Source of the DNA: Oscheius dolichura
Taxonomy: Eukaryota > Nematoda > Chromadorea > Rhabditida > Rhabditidae
NCBI GenBank assembly: GCA_932521035.1
Contig: OW051492.1
Location: forward strand, 7,874,001 to 7,938,000
Direction of reading: 5' to 3'
DNA: 64,000 nucleotides
In this document: positions 1 through 13,100 of the stretch, piece by piece
How positions within the stretch are numbered: the stretch's first letter is position 1
Layout: each line of letters begins with the position of its first letter
Made by a program: the position numbers and the translations under genes
Notes under the pieces: generated by a model
Seen by the model: the letters and a program-made list of their open reading frames with translations, nothing else
Database searches by the model: none
Told to the model about the DNA's origin: nothing

Positions 1-158
1 TATCCTCTGGTCTCTTTTTCTCCACAGGCGTCTTTCCTGTGGAAGACGATGAAGCTCTCTGGAGCCCTCTCCCCTCTCCCCTAATTAAAATAACAATAAG
101 GGCGTATTCTTTATTTTCTGGAGGATAGAACCCGGAGAATAAGCGATATGTAAAATAA

Positions 159-1949
159 TTAATTGAGAAAATAGACCCGTATAGTGTGCATGACAGTATT
201 GAACAGGGAATGGTCAGCTGCTACTCGTAAGGGTATCCGTCTGTCGTCGCTGTTTGAGAGAGGAAAATGAGATGAAGAAGCCCCAATGAGACGTTGAACA
301 CATCGGGCGGTTACCAAGACCTCGCCAGCTGCCTGAACACTGTTTATTTTATTTTTTATTAATAGAAGAAAAAAGGAGTAGGACACAATTATAAGTTACC
401 TTAATTCCGCTAATAACCGCGTCGTATACCCGAGGATAGGATTTCTTGACCCGCTGGGTAGAATACCGTCCTCTATGGCAGCAGAATTCTGTTTGACAAT
501 ATAGACATCTAAACTTGTACTCTCTCTTTACTAAAAAAGGGACTAACGTTTTCATGACCACGTAAAATTGGTCATCGTTTAAGCGGTCACGAAGATAGCC
601 GGCCTCGTTGTCAATGCCAGTGATATTCAGGCAGTCTTGGCTGAGGCTCAACAGTCGAATCTTGTCTGGGGAATCGACTCTCCACATGGAATAGAGATGC
701 TCTGGATCGCCGGTTTGCATCGGGGCAAAGTCTTCCAACTTGATGGCTCCTATCTGAAAGGGCCCTCCTTTTTGGGGAAGGCAAATCCACCTACCAGGCT
801 ATGGATATGCATATCCGGAGTCCAAATGAGATTCGCATCGAGTCCTTCCAGAATCGTGTCAAAATTCCTCGTCCCAAAAGTGCCGCCGAATTCGATGCTA
901 CACCATATGATCTCGCGCTGTCCTTTCTTCCACTGCTAAACAACACAGCTTTCAGAAGAAAGGCAAGAAAACAAAAACCTTGAGAAATCGGTTCAGTCCT
1001 CGATCTGTAATGAAATCGTTGGTCATCCTGAAGCACGGCACTTTTAACTTGAGAAACTCTTCATCAGTACAGCCATTTGTGTGGAATTCGATGTTTTCCA
1101 TCTGAAAAAAAAGTTTATATAATTTGGGGAAGGTTCCGGTAGGATGGGTCCCTGTTCCAGTCTTTATTCCCCTCTAATTACAGAACTCGCCTTGTTCAGT
1201 ACGTCCTCCGGATTCATGAAGAATTCCCTCGCCAAGAACTGTCTACAGTCCAGGCGCTTCACTCCCAATACCTAAAAATCCTTTTAAACAATCCACTAAA
1301 TAGTACCTTGATGAGTCGATTCAGGTCTTCCGGCTCGAAGGTGACATGCTCCGTTAGGAGCAGCAAAGTCGCCGTCGTCTTATTCTTCTCAAATAGTTTA
1401 GCCACCGCTTTCATCCGGCCACTAGATGCCCGACAGTTGATATCTACATAATATGTATTGATCCGGGCTCCATTGCCCGTCGCCACGTGCCAGGGGATCT
1501 TGGGAGTATAGTACCAGTGAGGGTGTTCCAGTTTTACGGTTTTCTAAAAGGGGAAAAATAGAAACGTTTAGCACGAAGATGACAAAAAGTACCTTGTTAA
1601 CGAAGACTGTATTTGTAAAGTGGGGTAAGGAATATTCCCGACTGTTGAGGATCCTGGCCATAGATTTGCTTGTCTCTTCCAGCTGGGAATACTCCTTGTA
1701 GTCCATTCTCTCGACAATTGTATGGATCAGTTCTTCGGAGAGGGCAGAGAGATCCAGGGGCTCTTCTTCTTCTTTTGCCTAAAAAGGGGCGAACTTTATA
1801 AAATTAACGGTTAGAGCGGGAGGTTCAGTGCAATTCTGGAGGAAATACTTACCGGTGATTGTTCCGGCGACTGCCAATCATCGTCGGAGTCCTCGTCATA
1901 GTCGGACTCATCCTCATCCTCTTCTGGCTGAGAGATTAAACTACCCATG
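159..1949 (-). CDS. F-box family protein, array member A (9 exons)
   Basis: Predicted SCF ubiquitin-ligase substrate adaptor of about 455 residues. Exon 1 encodes MGSLIS followed by an acidic stretch. Exon 2 holds the F-box (LDLSALSEELIHTIVERM). Exon 3 ends in a segment beginning ASSGRMKAVAKLFEKNKTT. Exons 5-6 carry the F-box-associated-like segment NDFITDRGLNRFLK plus a Trp-Lys pair. Exon 8 carries Cys-x2-Cys-x4-Cys-x-His (CLYCQTEFCCH), which may bind zinc. The last exon ends at YFLN. All exons join in frame with GT/GC-AG introns of about 35-90 bp. The intron after exon 4 has a GC donor at 1189-1190. The start was chosen because it matches the paralogs and because an acceptor-like TTTTAAG lies just upstream. 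It is the first of four tandem minus-strand copies. The F-box is clear from family knowledge; the target and the myristoylation are inference. Confidence 0.85.
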
Positions 1950-2558
1950 GCTTAAAACTATATATATATATATATAGATTAGAGGAGTGTAGAGAAAAGA
2001 AGGAAAGTGCTGTAGAGAAGACAATTACAGAGTGATAATCGTGGATGTCACTGTGGAAGGAAAATGGGAAAGTGAAGAATTAAGTGGGTATAAAATATGG
2101 CAACGGCCGAAGTCGCTAGAGAAGTGATTGTGTGGACAGAAATGGGAACGCCGCAATGTGTTGTGATATTTCGAAAGCCAAACAAGTTCGCACCCGTCCT
2201 TCCTCTGGCCAATCGGTCACAGAACGGGGCACAGATAGGAAACACGGAGCGATGACTCATTCCACAGAACTTCCGAAAAAGCTTGGGCCATGGAGCCTCT
2301 GAAATTATGACCCGGCTCCCTAAAGAAGTTGCCCCTTCTGATTCAAAATGCTCCCAATCCTTTTGAAAGAAAAAACTTGATATTTCGTTCTGAGATTAGA
2401 GAGGGTGAAAAGAGGGGTTGAGATAGATGAGACAATTACAGAAGGATAGTCATGGGTGGTAGCTCGAGTTCGAACTTTTTGTATTCGACACAAAACCTCA
2501 CAGTATTTCAATCCTTTATTCCCAATGTAACCCGGTGAATGACAAGTGGCAAGTGGAA
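1950..2558. other. Intergenic spacer between F-box genes A and B
   Basis: No exon is supported here. A short (TA)n run lies at about 1957-1976, immediately upstream of gene A's start. The rest is AT-rich and would hold gene A's promoter and gene B's 3' end. No specific regulatory site is recognised. Confidence 0.6.
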
Positions 2559-4430
2559 TTACCGGCTGAGGAGATATACTCGTAATATAAAGATGGTTGT
2601 TTTAAAGAGAGAAGAACCCGCGTCTTCCTGGTGATGAATCCGGTTGACGTCGTCTTTTGATAGAGGGAAACGGGCTGGAGCAATCCCAAGCAGCTGTTGA
2701 GCACAGTGAGTAACGAAGAAGACTCTCCTGGCTATCTGAATCACATTTTTTTGCTATATACAGTAGAAAACAAGCTGTTATTGGCTCAAAAATAACGAAG
2801 GTTACTGGTTTTCACCACAGACTGCTAGCCATACTCGCAAAATCCAATGCACTGTGTGATATCTCACCTTTATTCCGCCGATCGCCCTGTCGTAGATCCG
2901 AGGAAAGGATCTCTTCAGCCGCTGGCTAGAATATCGCCCCCTATCCTTGCAGAATTCTTGATCACAATATTTACATCTAAACCTATATTCATTGTTTTTT
3001 TTAAAAAGGGACTGACGTGTTCGTGATCAAGTAGAATTGGTCAATGGTCAAGTGATGAAAAAGTTCCTCCGGTTCATTGTCAGTGTCGGCAATATCCAGC
3101 CAGCCCTGACTGAGACGCAACAACAGAATGTCTCCGGGGGAATCGGCTCTCCAGATGGAATAGAGGTGCATTGGATCGCCGTTCTCCATCAGTTCAAATT
3201 CTTCCAGCTTAATCGCTCCTATCTGAAAGGGCTCTCTTTTTTGGGGAGGCAAAATTACCCACCAAACTCTGTTCATGTATATCTGGAGTCCAAATGGGAT
3301 TGGCGTCGAGTCCTTCGAGAATCTGGTCGAAGTTCCTCACCCCGAAGCTAGCTCCAAATTCAATAGAGAACCAATTAATCTCCCTTTCTCGCTTTTTCCA
3401 CTGCTAAACATCACAACTTTCAGAAAATCAAGGAAATAGAACCTTGAGGAATTTATTCAGACCTCGATCCGTGATGAAATCATTGGTCATCCTCAAGCCC
3501 TCTATATCCAGCTTCAGAAATTCTTCATCGGTACATCCGTTCGTGGAGAAACAGACGTTTTTCATCTGAAAAATTCCATTCATCAAGTCTGGAAGGTTAG
3601 CTAGATTTAGCTGGTTCTGGTAGGAGTGGTCACTGTTCCGGTCTCTATTTCCCTCTAATTGCAGAACTCGCCTTATTCAGTCCGTCCTCCGGGTTCACGA
3701 AGAATTTCCTCGCCAAAAACTGTTTACAATCAAGCGCCTCCGTTCCCAATACCTAGAAAACCCCTGTTAAACATTTCAATAAATATTACCTTGATGAGTC
3801 GATTCAAATCTTCCGGCTCAAATGTCACGTGTTCCATTATTCGTAGGTTCATTGCCGTCGTCTTATTCTTCTCGAACAGTTTCACCACTGCTTTCATCCG
3901 GCTACTGGATATCCGAGAACTGATCTCTACATAGTCTGCCTGTATCCTGGCTCCGCTGCCCGTCGCCACGTGCCAAGGTATCCGTCGAATATTGTACTTC
4001 TTGTCGTACCATTTCTGATAGCAGGTCATACCTATGGCTTTCTAAAAAATAGGAAAGTGGAATCCCTCGTCTTGGAAAAGATAAACGTACCTTGTTAACG
4101 AAAACTGTATTTGTAAAATGGGGCAAGGAAAAGCCCCGACTGTTGAGGATCCTTGCGATGGATTTGCTTGTCTCTTCCAGTTGGGAATACTCCTTGTAGT
4201 CCATTCTCTCGACAACGGTATGGATCAGTTCTTCGGAGAGGGCCGAGAGGTTCAGCAGCTCTTCTTCTTCCTAAAAAGAGGAAAATGAATAAAATTAACG
4301 GTTAAAACGGGAGGCACCGTGAGATTTTAGAGGGGAATCTAACCTGTGACTGTTCCGGCGGCTGGCAATCGGCAGAGTCGTCGCCATAGACGATCTTCTC
4401 CTCTTGTGAGCGAGAAATTAAATTACCCAT
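2559..4430 (-). CDS. F-box family protein, array member B
   Basis: Paralog of member A with the same exon order and predicted SCF adaptor role. It starts MGNLISRSQEE, two bases after an acceptor-like ATTTTTAG that suggests trans-splicing. The F-box exon contains YKEYSQLEETSKSIARILNS. The segment SSSRMKAVVKLFEKNKTTA and the segment NDFITDRGLNKFLK follow. The C-terminal module reads CKYCDQEFCKD, so the usual fourth ligand His is Asp in this copy. The last exon ends YLLSR. The intron after the exon ending in LNK has a GC donor (3670-3671), as in members A and D. No stop codon or frameshift was seen, so it appears intact. F-box membership is confident; loss of metal binding is inference. Confidence 0.82.
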
Positions 4431-4741
4431 GTCTAAAAATGTGCTTAGAAATGAAAGTTGGATAGAGACGATCGAGGAAAAGGAAAACATGATGGTGAAA
4501 AAGTGTGCAAAATATGGCAATGGCAGAAGTGGTATAGATAGAGGGGTGATAGGGCCGAGAGAGGGGTGGCGTCACATTTCGAAAGCCAACCAACAGACAG
4601 CCGCAGACACATCATCCCTTGACCTCTCTCTTCCTCTATCATAACAAGGAACACATTCGGAGATAGGAACCATGAGAAAATGAAGATAAAATCCGAGGGC
4701 AGTTCTTTATTTTATCCTTAACCTTGAACTGATAAATTAAC
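4431..4741. other. Intergenic spacer between F-box genes B and C
   Basis: About 310 bp with no supported exon. Open frames here are short and lack splice-linked partners. It separates the 5' end of gene B from the stop codon of gene C. Confidence 0.55.
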
Positions 4742-6547
4742 TTATTGATTGAGAAAATACATCCGTAAGTTAAAGATCATATTGAAAAGGGAAAGATCGG
4801 CGTCTTCCTCCAAATTCATTTGTTTGAATTCGTCTTTCGGTAGAAGAGAACGCAGTGGAGTAGCTCCAAGGAGAAGCTGACAACATCGGGCAGCGAGGAA
4901 CACTCTCCCGGCTACCTGAATCCACCTTTTTTGTATGATACAGTAGAATACAAGCTATTATTGCTGTACGGATCAAGAATAGCACAGTTCTTTTGTTTCT
5001 GCCAGGTAGAGCGAAACAGACTGACATACTGGTTAAATACAGTTCCCCATCGGGATTCCTTACCTTTATTCCTCGAATAACCACACTATAGACCTGGGGG
5101 CAGTTTCTTTTGAGCCGTTGGATAGAATGTCGCCGCCAGTGAGCACAGAATTCCGTCCCACACTTTTTACACCTATACTATTGTCTTTTTTTTTTAAATA
5201 ATAAGAGAGTGACTGACCTTTCCATAGCCCGGTGAAACTTGTCAAAGTTCAAATAAGCACAAAGAACTCGAGGCTCGGTCTTGAATCCGGAAATCTCGAA
5301 GCAGCTCTGTTTGAGGGACAGTAGTCGCCGATCTTCGGGGGAATCGACTCCCCAGATGGAATAGAGATGTTCTGGATCGTCGGTTTCCATCGGGTCAAAG
5401 TCTTCCAACTTGAGAGTTCTCACCTGAATAATTCCTCCTTTTTTGGGGTGACAAATCCACCCACCAAACTGTATTCGTGCATATCCGGAGTCCAAATGGG
5501 ATTGGCGTCTGTCCCTTCGAGGATCCTGTCAAAATTCCTCGTCCCGGCGGTCCCATCGAAATCCAAATAGAACCAATAGAATAGTTGCCCTCCTTTCTTC
5601 CATTGCTAAACACCAGTACATAAAGAAAGACAAAAAGGGAAAAGAAACCTTGAGAAGCCGGCTGAGTCCTCGATCTGTGATGAAATTGTTTTTCATCTTC
5701 AAACACGGCACTTTCAACTTGAGGAGCTCCTCGTCAGTACAGCCATTTGTGTGGAGGGTGACGGTGTTGACCTTATTCAGTCCGTCATCTGGATTCACGA
5801 AGAATTCCCTCGGCAGAAACTGTTTACATTCAAATTCTTTCACTTTCAGGGCCTAAAAATGTCGAAAAATGAGATTTCAATGGATTACCGTTAGAAGACG
5901 ATGCAAGTCATCCGGTTCGAAGGCCACCCGTTCCCTGACTATTAGGTTATCCGCCGTCGTTTTATTCTCTTCAAAAAGTTTGATAATCGCTTTCATCCGT
6001 CCACTAGTCGCCCGACAACAGATCTCCACAAATTCTGCCTGGATCCGGACCGGCCTCCCCTTGGCGGTCGCCACATGCCATGGAATCCTCCGCATCCGCA
6101 ACACCTTCTCATAATACCAGTGATAACTTATTTTTATCGTTTTCTAAATGGAAAAGGGGAAAATTGACTAGAAGAGGATAAAAAGGTACCTTATTGACGA
6201 AGATTGTATGCGGGGAATAGTGTGGTAAGGACAAGTCGCGGTTCCTCAGAGCGGTGGCCATGGACCTGCTTGTCTCCTCCAGCTGGGAATAGTCCTTGTA
6301 GTCCAGTTTCCTGACAATTCTTTGGAGAAGTTTTTCGGGAAAGGCGGAGAGATCCAGGGGCTCTTCTTTCTTCTAAAAATAAAAAAAAAACTAGGAAAAA
6401 TGAGGTGGTGGAAGGGGAAATGGTCCTCGTTCTTGTAGGGCGAAATTCTGGGGAAAAACTTACCGGCTCCCAATCCACGTAGTCATCGGCATCGTCGTCG
6501 TCTTCCTGTTGATTGAGCTCATCATCTTGTTCGTTGGAATTGCCCAT
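4742..6547 (-). CDS. F-box family protein, array member C
   Basis: Third tandem minus-strand paralog. It starts MGNSNEQDDE and continues into a strongly acidic stretch. An acceptor-like CCAATTCAG lies three bases before the ATG. The F-box exon contains LDLSAFPEKLLQRIVRKL. The next exon has TSGRMKAIIKLFEENKTTA. NNFITDRGLSRLLK and the conserved VWTPDMHEYSL segment follow. The C-terminal putative metal-binding module is CKKCGTEFCAH, and the protein ends YFLNQ. Unlike members A, B and D, the intron after the LNK exon has an ordinary GT donor. MGNSNE does not fit the usual Ser/Thr at position 6 of a myristoylation site, so lipidation is less likely here. All exons join in frame. Confidence 0.83.
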
Positions 6548-6969
6548 ACCCTGAATTGGTTCTTTCTAGTTTAATGAACAGCAGTAGAGAGAAAAGGGAA
6601 CACGGAGAGAACAAGGCTAGAAGTCAATCCTTGAGAGGATATTCGGCCAAACAATCCTCATCAGAGAAAAAGGCGACTTTGAGGAGGAACTAGAGCGAGT
6701 ATCAAAGAAGGAAAAGTCTCAGGGTGGCAGAATGCTTTTAGGATAAAGGAATGATATCACCAATGGCAAAGTGTGTTGACGTATTTCGCAAGAGAACAAA
6801 CAGGCGCGCCCTTCCTGGTCCCTGCTTCCAAAAAATGCACGTTTTCGAAGATAGGGAAGGCTTCGTCCTTGAAGATGGATCCACAATAGTTGAATAGATA
6901 AAATTCTTTATTTACAACGTGCCCGATAAAAGAAATAACAGCAACCCGGAAGATAAGTGACAAGTGAAA
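6548..6969. other. Intergenic spacer between F-box genes C and D
   Basis: About 420 bp without a supported exon. It holds the upstream region of gene C and the 3' end of gene D. Minus-strand AATAAA (from TTTATT at about 6907) is a candidate polyadenylation signal for gene D. Confidence 0.5.
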
Positions 6970-9263
6970 TTAGTGATTGAGAAAATAGACCCGTAGAGTG
7001 TACATGACTGTGTTGAGGAGAGAAAGACCCGCATCTTCCTCGTGGTGAATCCGTTTGACGTCGTCGTTTGATAAAGGGATATGGGAGGAGGCGGCCCCGA
7101 AGAGGAGTTGAGCACATCGGGCAGCAAAGAAGACGGTACCAGCTACCTAAACACCATCCGCTTATTTCTGTATAAAATGGTTGCTCTATTCTTTCTGGTA
7201 TCGGAAGTTGTCTATCTTTTATTGTTCCTTGCCGGATGGCATCACCTCCCGATAAGGAAGAGTTGCCAGGACAGGGCGAGGCTCGGTACACTATAGTCCA
7301 TGCACACCGAACCCGTAAACTCTCGGCAGTACGAATCAATAAAGGAGAAGCTGTTTTGTGGCTATTTTGAGTAGAAGGAAACGCTCTGCCGAGGCTCTAC
7401 GGGTGCGAGAACTTCAATGGGGCGCGATCTCACCTTTATTCCGCTAATAACCGCGTCATTGACTGCTGGAAACGACTTTTTGAATCTCTGTGTCGAACAC
7501 CACCGTCTATGGCAACAGGATTCCCGTTCACACCATCGACACCTAAACAATTCCCCATTATTACCCATAAAAAGGGCTGACTCACATCTTTTTGATCTCG
7601 TAGAACTGGTCGTCGTCCAAGAAGCCGAGGAGCGTGGACGCCTCGTTATTGGACAGGGCTATCTCGACCCGACCCTGGCTGAGGAACAACATCCGAATGT
7701 GATTGGGGTTGTCGACATTCCACAGGGAATAGACGTGCTCCGGGTCGCCGGTTTGCATCAGGGCGAACTCTTCCAGCTTAATTCCACCTACCTGAAATTA
7801 TCCTTTTAAGAAATAAAGAAATCCACCTACCAGACTGTGTTCATGCATACCCGGGGTCCAAACGGGATTGGCTCCGAGATCCTGGAGAATCGTGTCAAAA
7901 TTCCTAGTCCCAAAGGTGCTCCCGAATTCAATACAGAACCAGTTGACCTCCCTATCCTGCTTCTTCCATTGCTGAAAGAATTGCGATAGAAAAAAGAAAA
8001 ATTGGAAGGAGTACCCTGAGCAATCTGTTCAGTCCTCGATCCGTGATGAAGTCGTTGTGCATATTCACGTAGGGTACTTTCAACTTGACGAGTTCCTCAT
8101 CGGTACAGCCCGTCGTGTACATGGTCAATCCACAGACCTGAAACACGGAAGGGATTAGAGGTGACTGGTAAAGAATTCGGTCCATTTATCGGAACAAATC
8201 ATCCCGGAGCCGAACAACTGCAATTTGGAATCTGACGGTTGGCACGTTGGGTGCGCCCCCAGGCCTCTCCACGGACCATGAGGCTTTTTTGACATTTTAC
8301 AATGCGCTCCTGCCCAATTTCTCAACAAAATTCCATGGAATAGACCAAGAACTATCGTGGGCTTCACCCAAGGCCAAGATTTGACCGATGAAGCCGGGAG
8401 TTTAGTCTTAAGCAACAGTGGACAAAAAACAGCAGAAAACACCCTTCACCAATATCGGTGCTATAGGAAAATCCCTGTCAAAGGAAAATGTGACCCTTCT
8501 GAACAAGGTGTCGCCATAAATATTGACCAGGAGCTCAAAACATCGCTGCCCCCTTGAGAAGGATCGGTGACTCGCCTTATTCAGTCCGTCCTCCGGGTTC
8601 ATGAAGAATTCCCTCGGCAGGAACTGTCGACACTCCAGATGATTTGGGTTCAACACCTGAAATACTCGATTCTTGTTCGATTTGGCCATTTCAATACCGT
8701 AATGAGTCGATTCAAATCTTCCGGCTGGAATGTCACGTGTTCCATTACCCGTATAACAGCCGCCGTCGTCTTATTCTTCTCAAAAAGTTTAGCCACCGCT
8801 TTCATCCGGCCGCTAGATGCCCGACAGTCGATTTCTACCACTTCCGCTCGAATACTAGCCGCTGTGCTGACCGCCACATGCCATTTGACCCTTCGAAAGA
8901 GCGTCGTGTCGTAGTACCAGTGGGGGAGAATCAGTTTCACCGTTTTCTGGATAAAAAATATATGGGGGGAAGAGGGGAAGAGCGTACCTTGTTGACGAAG
9001 ATAATTGCCGGGTAGTAGGGCAGGGAGAAGTCGCCGTTATTGAGGACGGTCGTCAGGGATTTACTGGTCTGGTCCAGGTGGACATAGTCCTCATAGTTCA
9101 GTTTCTCGACAATCGAATGGATGAGTTCTTGGGGAAGGGCCGAGAGGTCGAGGGGCTCTTCCTCCTCCTGGGGCGTCTCTTCATCTTCGGCCCACCAATC
9201 CGCCACAGCATCGAAGTAAACGCTATTTTCTTCTGCTGGCTGATGCGAGATTAAATTTCCCAT
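6970..9263 (-). CDS. F-box family protein, array member D
   Basis: Fourth minus-strand paralog, transcribed first in the row. It starts MGNLISHQPAEE, fitting an N-myristoylation consensus (Gly2, Ser6), after an acceptor-like CGTTCCAG. The F-box is LDLSALPQELIHSIVEKL, followed by YEDYVHLDQTSKSLTTVLNN. Later exons carry SSGRMKAVAKLFEKNKTTA, NDFITDRGLNRLL, NPVWTPGMHEHSL and the C-terminal module CRWCERESCCH. It ends YFLNH. The intron after the LNK exon is unusually long and has a GC donor (8574-8575). The intron before the last exon (7147-7433) contains a hairpin element also found near 55.1 kb. Intact by eye. The biochemical target is unknown. Confidence 0.84.
7310..7404. repeat. Hairpin element, copy 1 (inverted repeat)
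   Basis: The arms are AACCCGTAAACTCTCGGCAG (from about 7309) and its imperfect complement CTGCCGAGGCTCTACGGGT (from about 7385), separated by about 56 bp. It lies in the last intron of F-box gene D. Nearly the same arms occur at 55108-55175, so this is probably a dispersed non-autonomous element. Confidence 0.6.
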
Positions 9264-10161
9264 GTTCTGGAACGCCTTTATTTATTATTTTTAATTTTAA
9301 AAAATTAGAAGAATGTAGAGAAATGAGATTATGGAGCGAATAATAAGAATAACTGGTCATGGTGAATTTTCTATTGATTGATTGTTATAGAAATGAAATA
9401 TAGGGATATTTCGAGAATTTATGGGATGTAATACAATAAGAAAAACTCGTAAAGTAGCCATAACGGGAGGAAAATGCGTGGCGAAGATTGATATTGTCAA
9501 GAGGCGGGGGAACGGCGCCGTGTGTTGTCATGTTTCGAAATGGCGAGACCGTGAAGCGGGTACACACGGACAAGTGGGGACACGTCATCTCCAGGTGGAA
9601 AGGGAACATTTTTGGAGGGAGGAAACAGCGTAGGAAGGATTAAAGCGGCGTGGGAATGGAACGTGAACAAATAGGAGACGAATTCGGCGGAAGGAATTAG
9701 AAAGCAGCTATTCTCGGAGAAAATGTATATTGTTTGGAAGAGAAATAATTGTTTTTGACTTTAGAAAATAATTATAGAGAAATAGAGACAGAAGTTTCTA
9801 TTATTCAGTCAGCAGTCAATTTCCTCGACCGAGATCCGTTTAGCAGGCAACAAATATCTTGTTTTTCCATTGCCCATTGTATTTGGAGGTATAGATGTTC
9901 CCTTTTTTATTGAATGGAATGATTGTAGAAATTGTACCAAAATGGTAAAACCTTGGACAGTCACGGAACAAAGACTGGTATTTGAAAATCCCGGTTTGAA
10001 TTCGCGCGCATTTCCCGACCGGTGGCTTTTTGAAATCTGAAATTCTTTTCTTCTTTCTTTTTCTCAACTTTTATGAATGTTTTCTGCTTGTTTTGTGTTG
10101 CTTCCTTGTGTTTTTGTTCTTTCTATAGATCAATAACTTATAAGAAGTTTGCAGGAATAAA
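9264..10161. other. Divergent intergenic region (F-box gene D / FANCM-like gene)
   Basis: About 900 bp between divergently transcribed genes. Base composition becomes markedly AT-rich after about 9.7 kb. Reading frames here have no splice-compatible partners. An acceptor-like TTTCTATAG at about 10120-10128 may be the trans-splice site of the downstream gene. Confidence 0.5.
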
Positions 10162-13100
10162 ATGAAGAAGCGAAAGTCAAATTTTAGTACAGTTTATGAA
10201 GCCTGGGCAAAACAAAATGCAGCCGAAGCAGCTCGACAAGAAAGAGCCAGACCGTTTGAACCAGGAGAGGTGGTGGATATTGTAGGAAGCCAAGAAGGTT
10301 TGCTGGAATTATATCATTCATTGGATTTTTAGAAATAAAGAAAGCAAAAGTGTGGGATCCATTCAGTTTGTCAAATTTTTCACCCGTAGCAGGTACATCA
10401 TCTGCTTCCGCAGTTCAGTATATGAGGTAAGGATTTTTGTAATTTTAGAATATGATTTTTGTAATTTTAGAATATGATTGAATATGTGTATTGTTATTTA
10501 CTGTTTTATTTTCAGTGAAGAGAATCTAAAAGATCTTGGTTATAATAACGAAGCCGGAAGATATATTGTTTATCCCATAGGAGAATTTATTCGTCCATAT
10601 GAGGTATTACCGTCTATTAATTTTACAGTTTATTCAGCAAATCCTAATAAAAAAGTGTCTTTCGCTAAATACTTGTATCTCTTTACCACTAGGAGTATCT
10701 CCTGCTCATATAATTGCACTAACATTTGCCAATTTTTCAAGGTAATACATTATTTTTGTCTTATGATGTTTCAGATGGTTTCCTAATTCCCATCTCGTTT
10801 GCTGTTGTAATTCTACCGAAGCATCAGAATCTTTTAAAAATGCATGTATTTCTGTTGGATTCAGTGAAAATGAGGTTGTTTTCATATTTTTTTTATTTAC
10901 CGCACCGTTGTTTCAGGTTACAATCGTTCCTAATTACGTCAATTATAAGAAAAAAGAAAGCCAAATCGGGAAAGTTGTCATTACTACTGCACAGGTAATT
11001 TTGCACATTATTTTAGTTAAAAAAAGAAGGAAATAATCTCCCAGTACGTCTAATATTAACATTATTTCAGTGTCTGCTAAAAATGGTCGAATCAGAGTCT
11101 GCAATAATGTCTAATATGCGTTGTATGGCGATCAATTTGGAGCCTAATGAGCCGTTAACCAAATATAACAAATTTGTCGGCCCTCTAGTTACAAAAGGAG
11201 TAAGTCCAACCATTATTGCTTTATTCAGTTTAAAATCTAGTTCTCCTTCCGTTTGCTCACTACGGTTCCTTCTTTTCCGGATGGTTCACGTCGATGTTCA
11301 TCTATCTCCAAGAGGCAACAGATGATAACGTCGCTTTTTATCTCACAATGGGAAGAACCACGCTCGACAAATCCTGCTTTCAGGTTTGTAATAAATTATT
11401 GTATCAGTGTTAATTAGATTGGCTGCAGTTCCAACTGGTTTACAAAGAGTATTTTGGTCAGATGCTGATCAGTATAGTAATAATTTAGAGCTTTTGAGAG
11501 ATTGGACAGAGGCTTGCTTACTTTTTTAATGAAAATGACCAGCTATTACAGGGATTCAATGTGTTTATGAAAGATTTTCCATCTTCAGTACCACTTCCCA
11601 GCCAAGAAATTGACCAATTAATTAATTTAGACTGGAAAGAAATTCAAAAGGTAAAAATTTGCCTTATAATATTACAGAAAAGGTTATTTCTTTAGCAAGC
11701 CAGAGAAGTTTCTACCATTGTACTTGAACAATGTAATATTGCTGGTTTTCTTGTTACAGCCTATCGTAATTTGCTTCTTTCTGGAGTTCGTCTCTTTTAT
11801 CTCTTTTGCAAAGGTATGCGATTGTTATTTTTGCATTGTTACTTCTATTGCAGATACTTTGAATGCGGAGACCAACGGCTCCCTCTCAGAGCAAATTCAA
11901 GTAGCTATTCTCGGCAATGAGCATCTTTCACAAGTATTTTACAAAGTACAGACTGAATTCTCGTATAATACTGGTGAGTATGGTCGCTTCTTCGTTTATT
12001 TCTGTTCAGATTCTATTGCAAATGCTACTTTTAATAATAAAAGTCTGAGTAGCCATGTTAAATATCCAATGTTAGTTAATGAAATAGAAAATTTCAGTAA
12101 ATCCGGTAAGCAATTGTTTTAATTTTAATATTTCAAAGCTTCAGGAGTTATGCGTGGCGTAGTCTTATGTGAATCATTGAATCTTGCTCGCACCGTAGCC
12201 GAATCTATTAGTTGTGTCCCAAATTGTACTACTATTCTTGGAGTTCCAAATGCTACCACAATCCGTTAGTTTATTTTCATTTGTTGCTTGAGAAGTACGT
12301 TTTAGCTCCTGAATATCAGAAAACTGCACGTCAATTTAGCAGAATGGCAGGTATATTCTTCGAAGTAAGGAAACCCGTCGATTTATTCTAAATGGAACAT
12401 TTTAGCCAAAAAATGTTATTGTGGTCTTCAGTTTTGAAGAAGAGGCAGCATTAGCAGCATTTGATACGGCCTGCTCTAATAATTTAACCTTCGTCATTGC
12501 AGTGGGTAGAAGGTATATTTTTTAATTAGATTTCATTGTTCTTTTCCTATTCTAGAAGTATCAGTTTGGCAGAATTCCATACTGGCGAGTACAAGGCAAT
12601 CCTACATGACAAATATGAACAACTGCGAGATGCAGATGGAAAAATTGTTCAGGAAGCAGTAGAGCCACAAGTGAAACGCTGGTCTACCGGTGCAGTTGGT
12701 GCTGTCAACAAGTAAGTTTTTAAATCGTTCTTAATATGTACCCTTTGTAGGTATTCATTCAAATTTGAGCCATCTAAAGTAGCTCTGGATATGAAACAGA
12801 AAAGGATGCAGTTTATTCGAAATTTAAACGATGCCCACTCAAATAGTGTGCCTGCTTCGCCACAGTCTAACCTAACTAGCAGTGAAATTGGTGTAAAAAA
12901 GGAGAAGAAGCCTAGAAAGCGACCGTCTGCTCATAATTTAGAAGAATTACCACTTATTGGAATGATAGCGCAACCACGACCAAAGCGCAAGAGCAAAGTT
13001 AAAGAAACCGATTCTGTAGAAGTAACAGAATCTCGTTCTGTGGAAGTCATAGATTCCACTTCAGTAGAAATCCTAGATGTCCTTCCTACGCGAGAAAATA

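Noticed and set aside
11500..11640. LAYFFNENDQLLQGFNVFMK in the 10.2-13.7 kb gene looks like a Sin3 PAH repeat
   Set aside because: Rest of the protein shows no Sin3 features, and the segment falls where FANCM-type proteins have their insert domain. Similarity is short.
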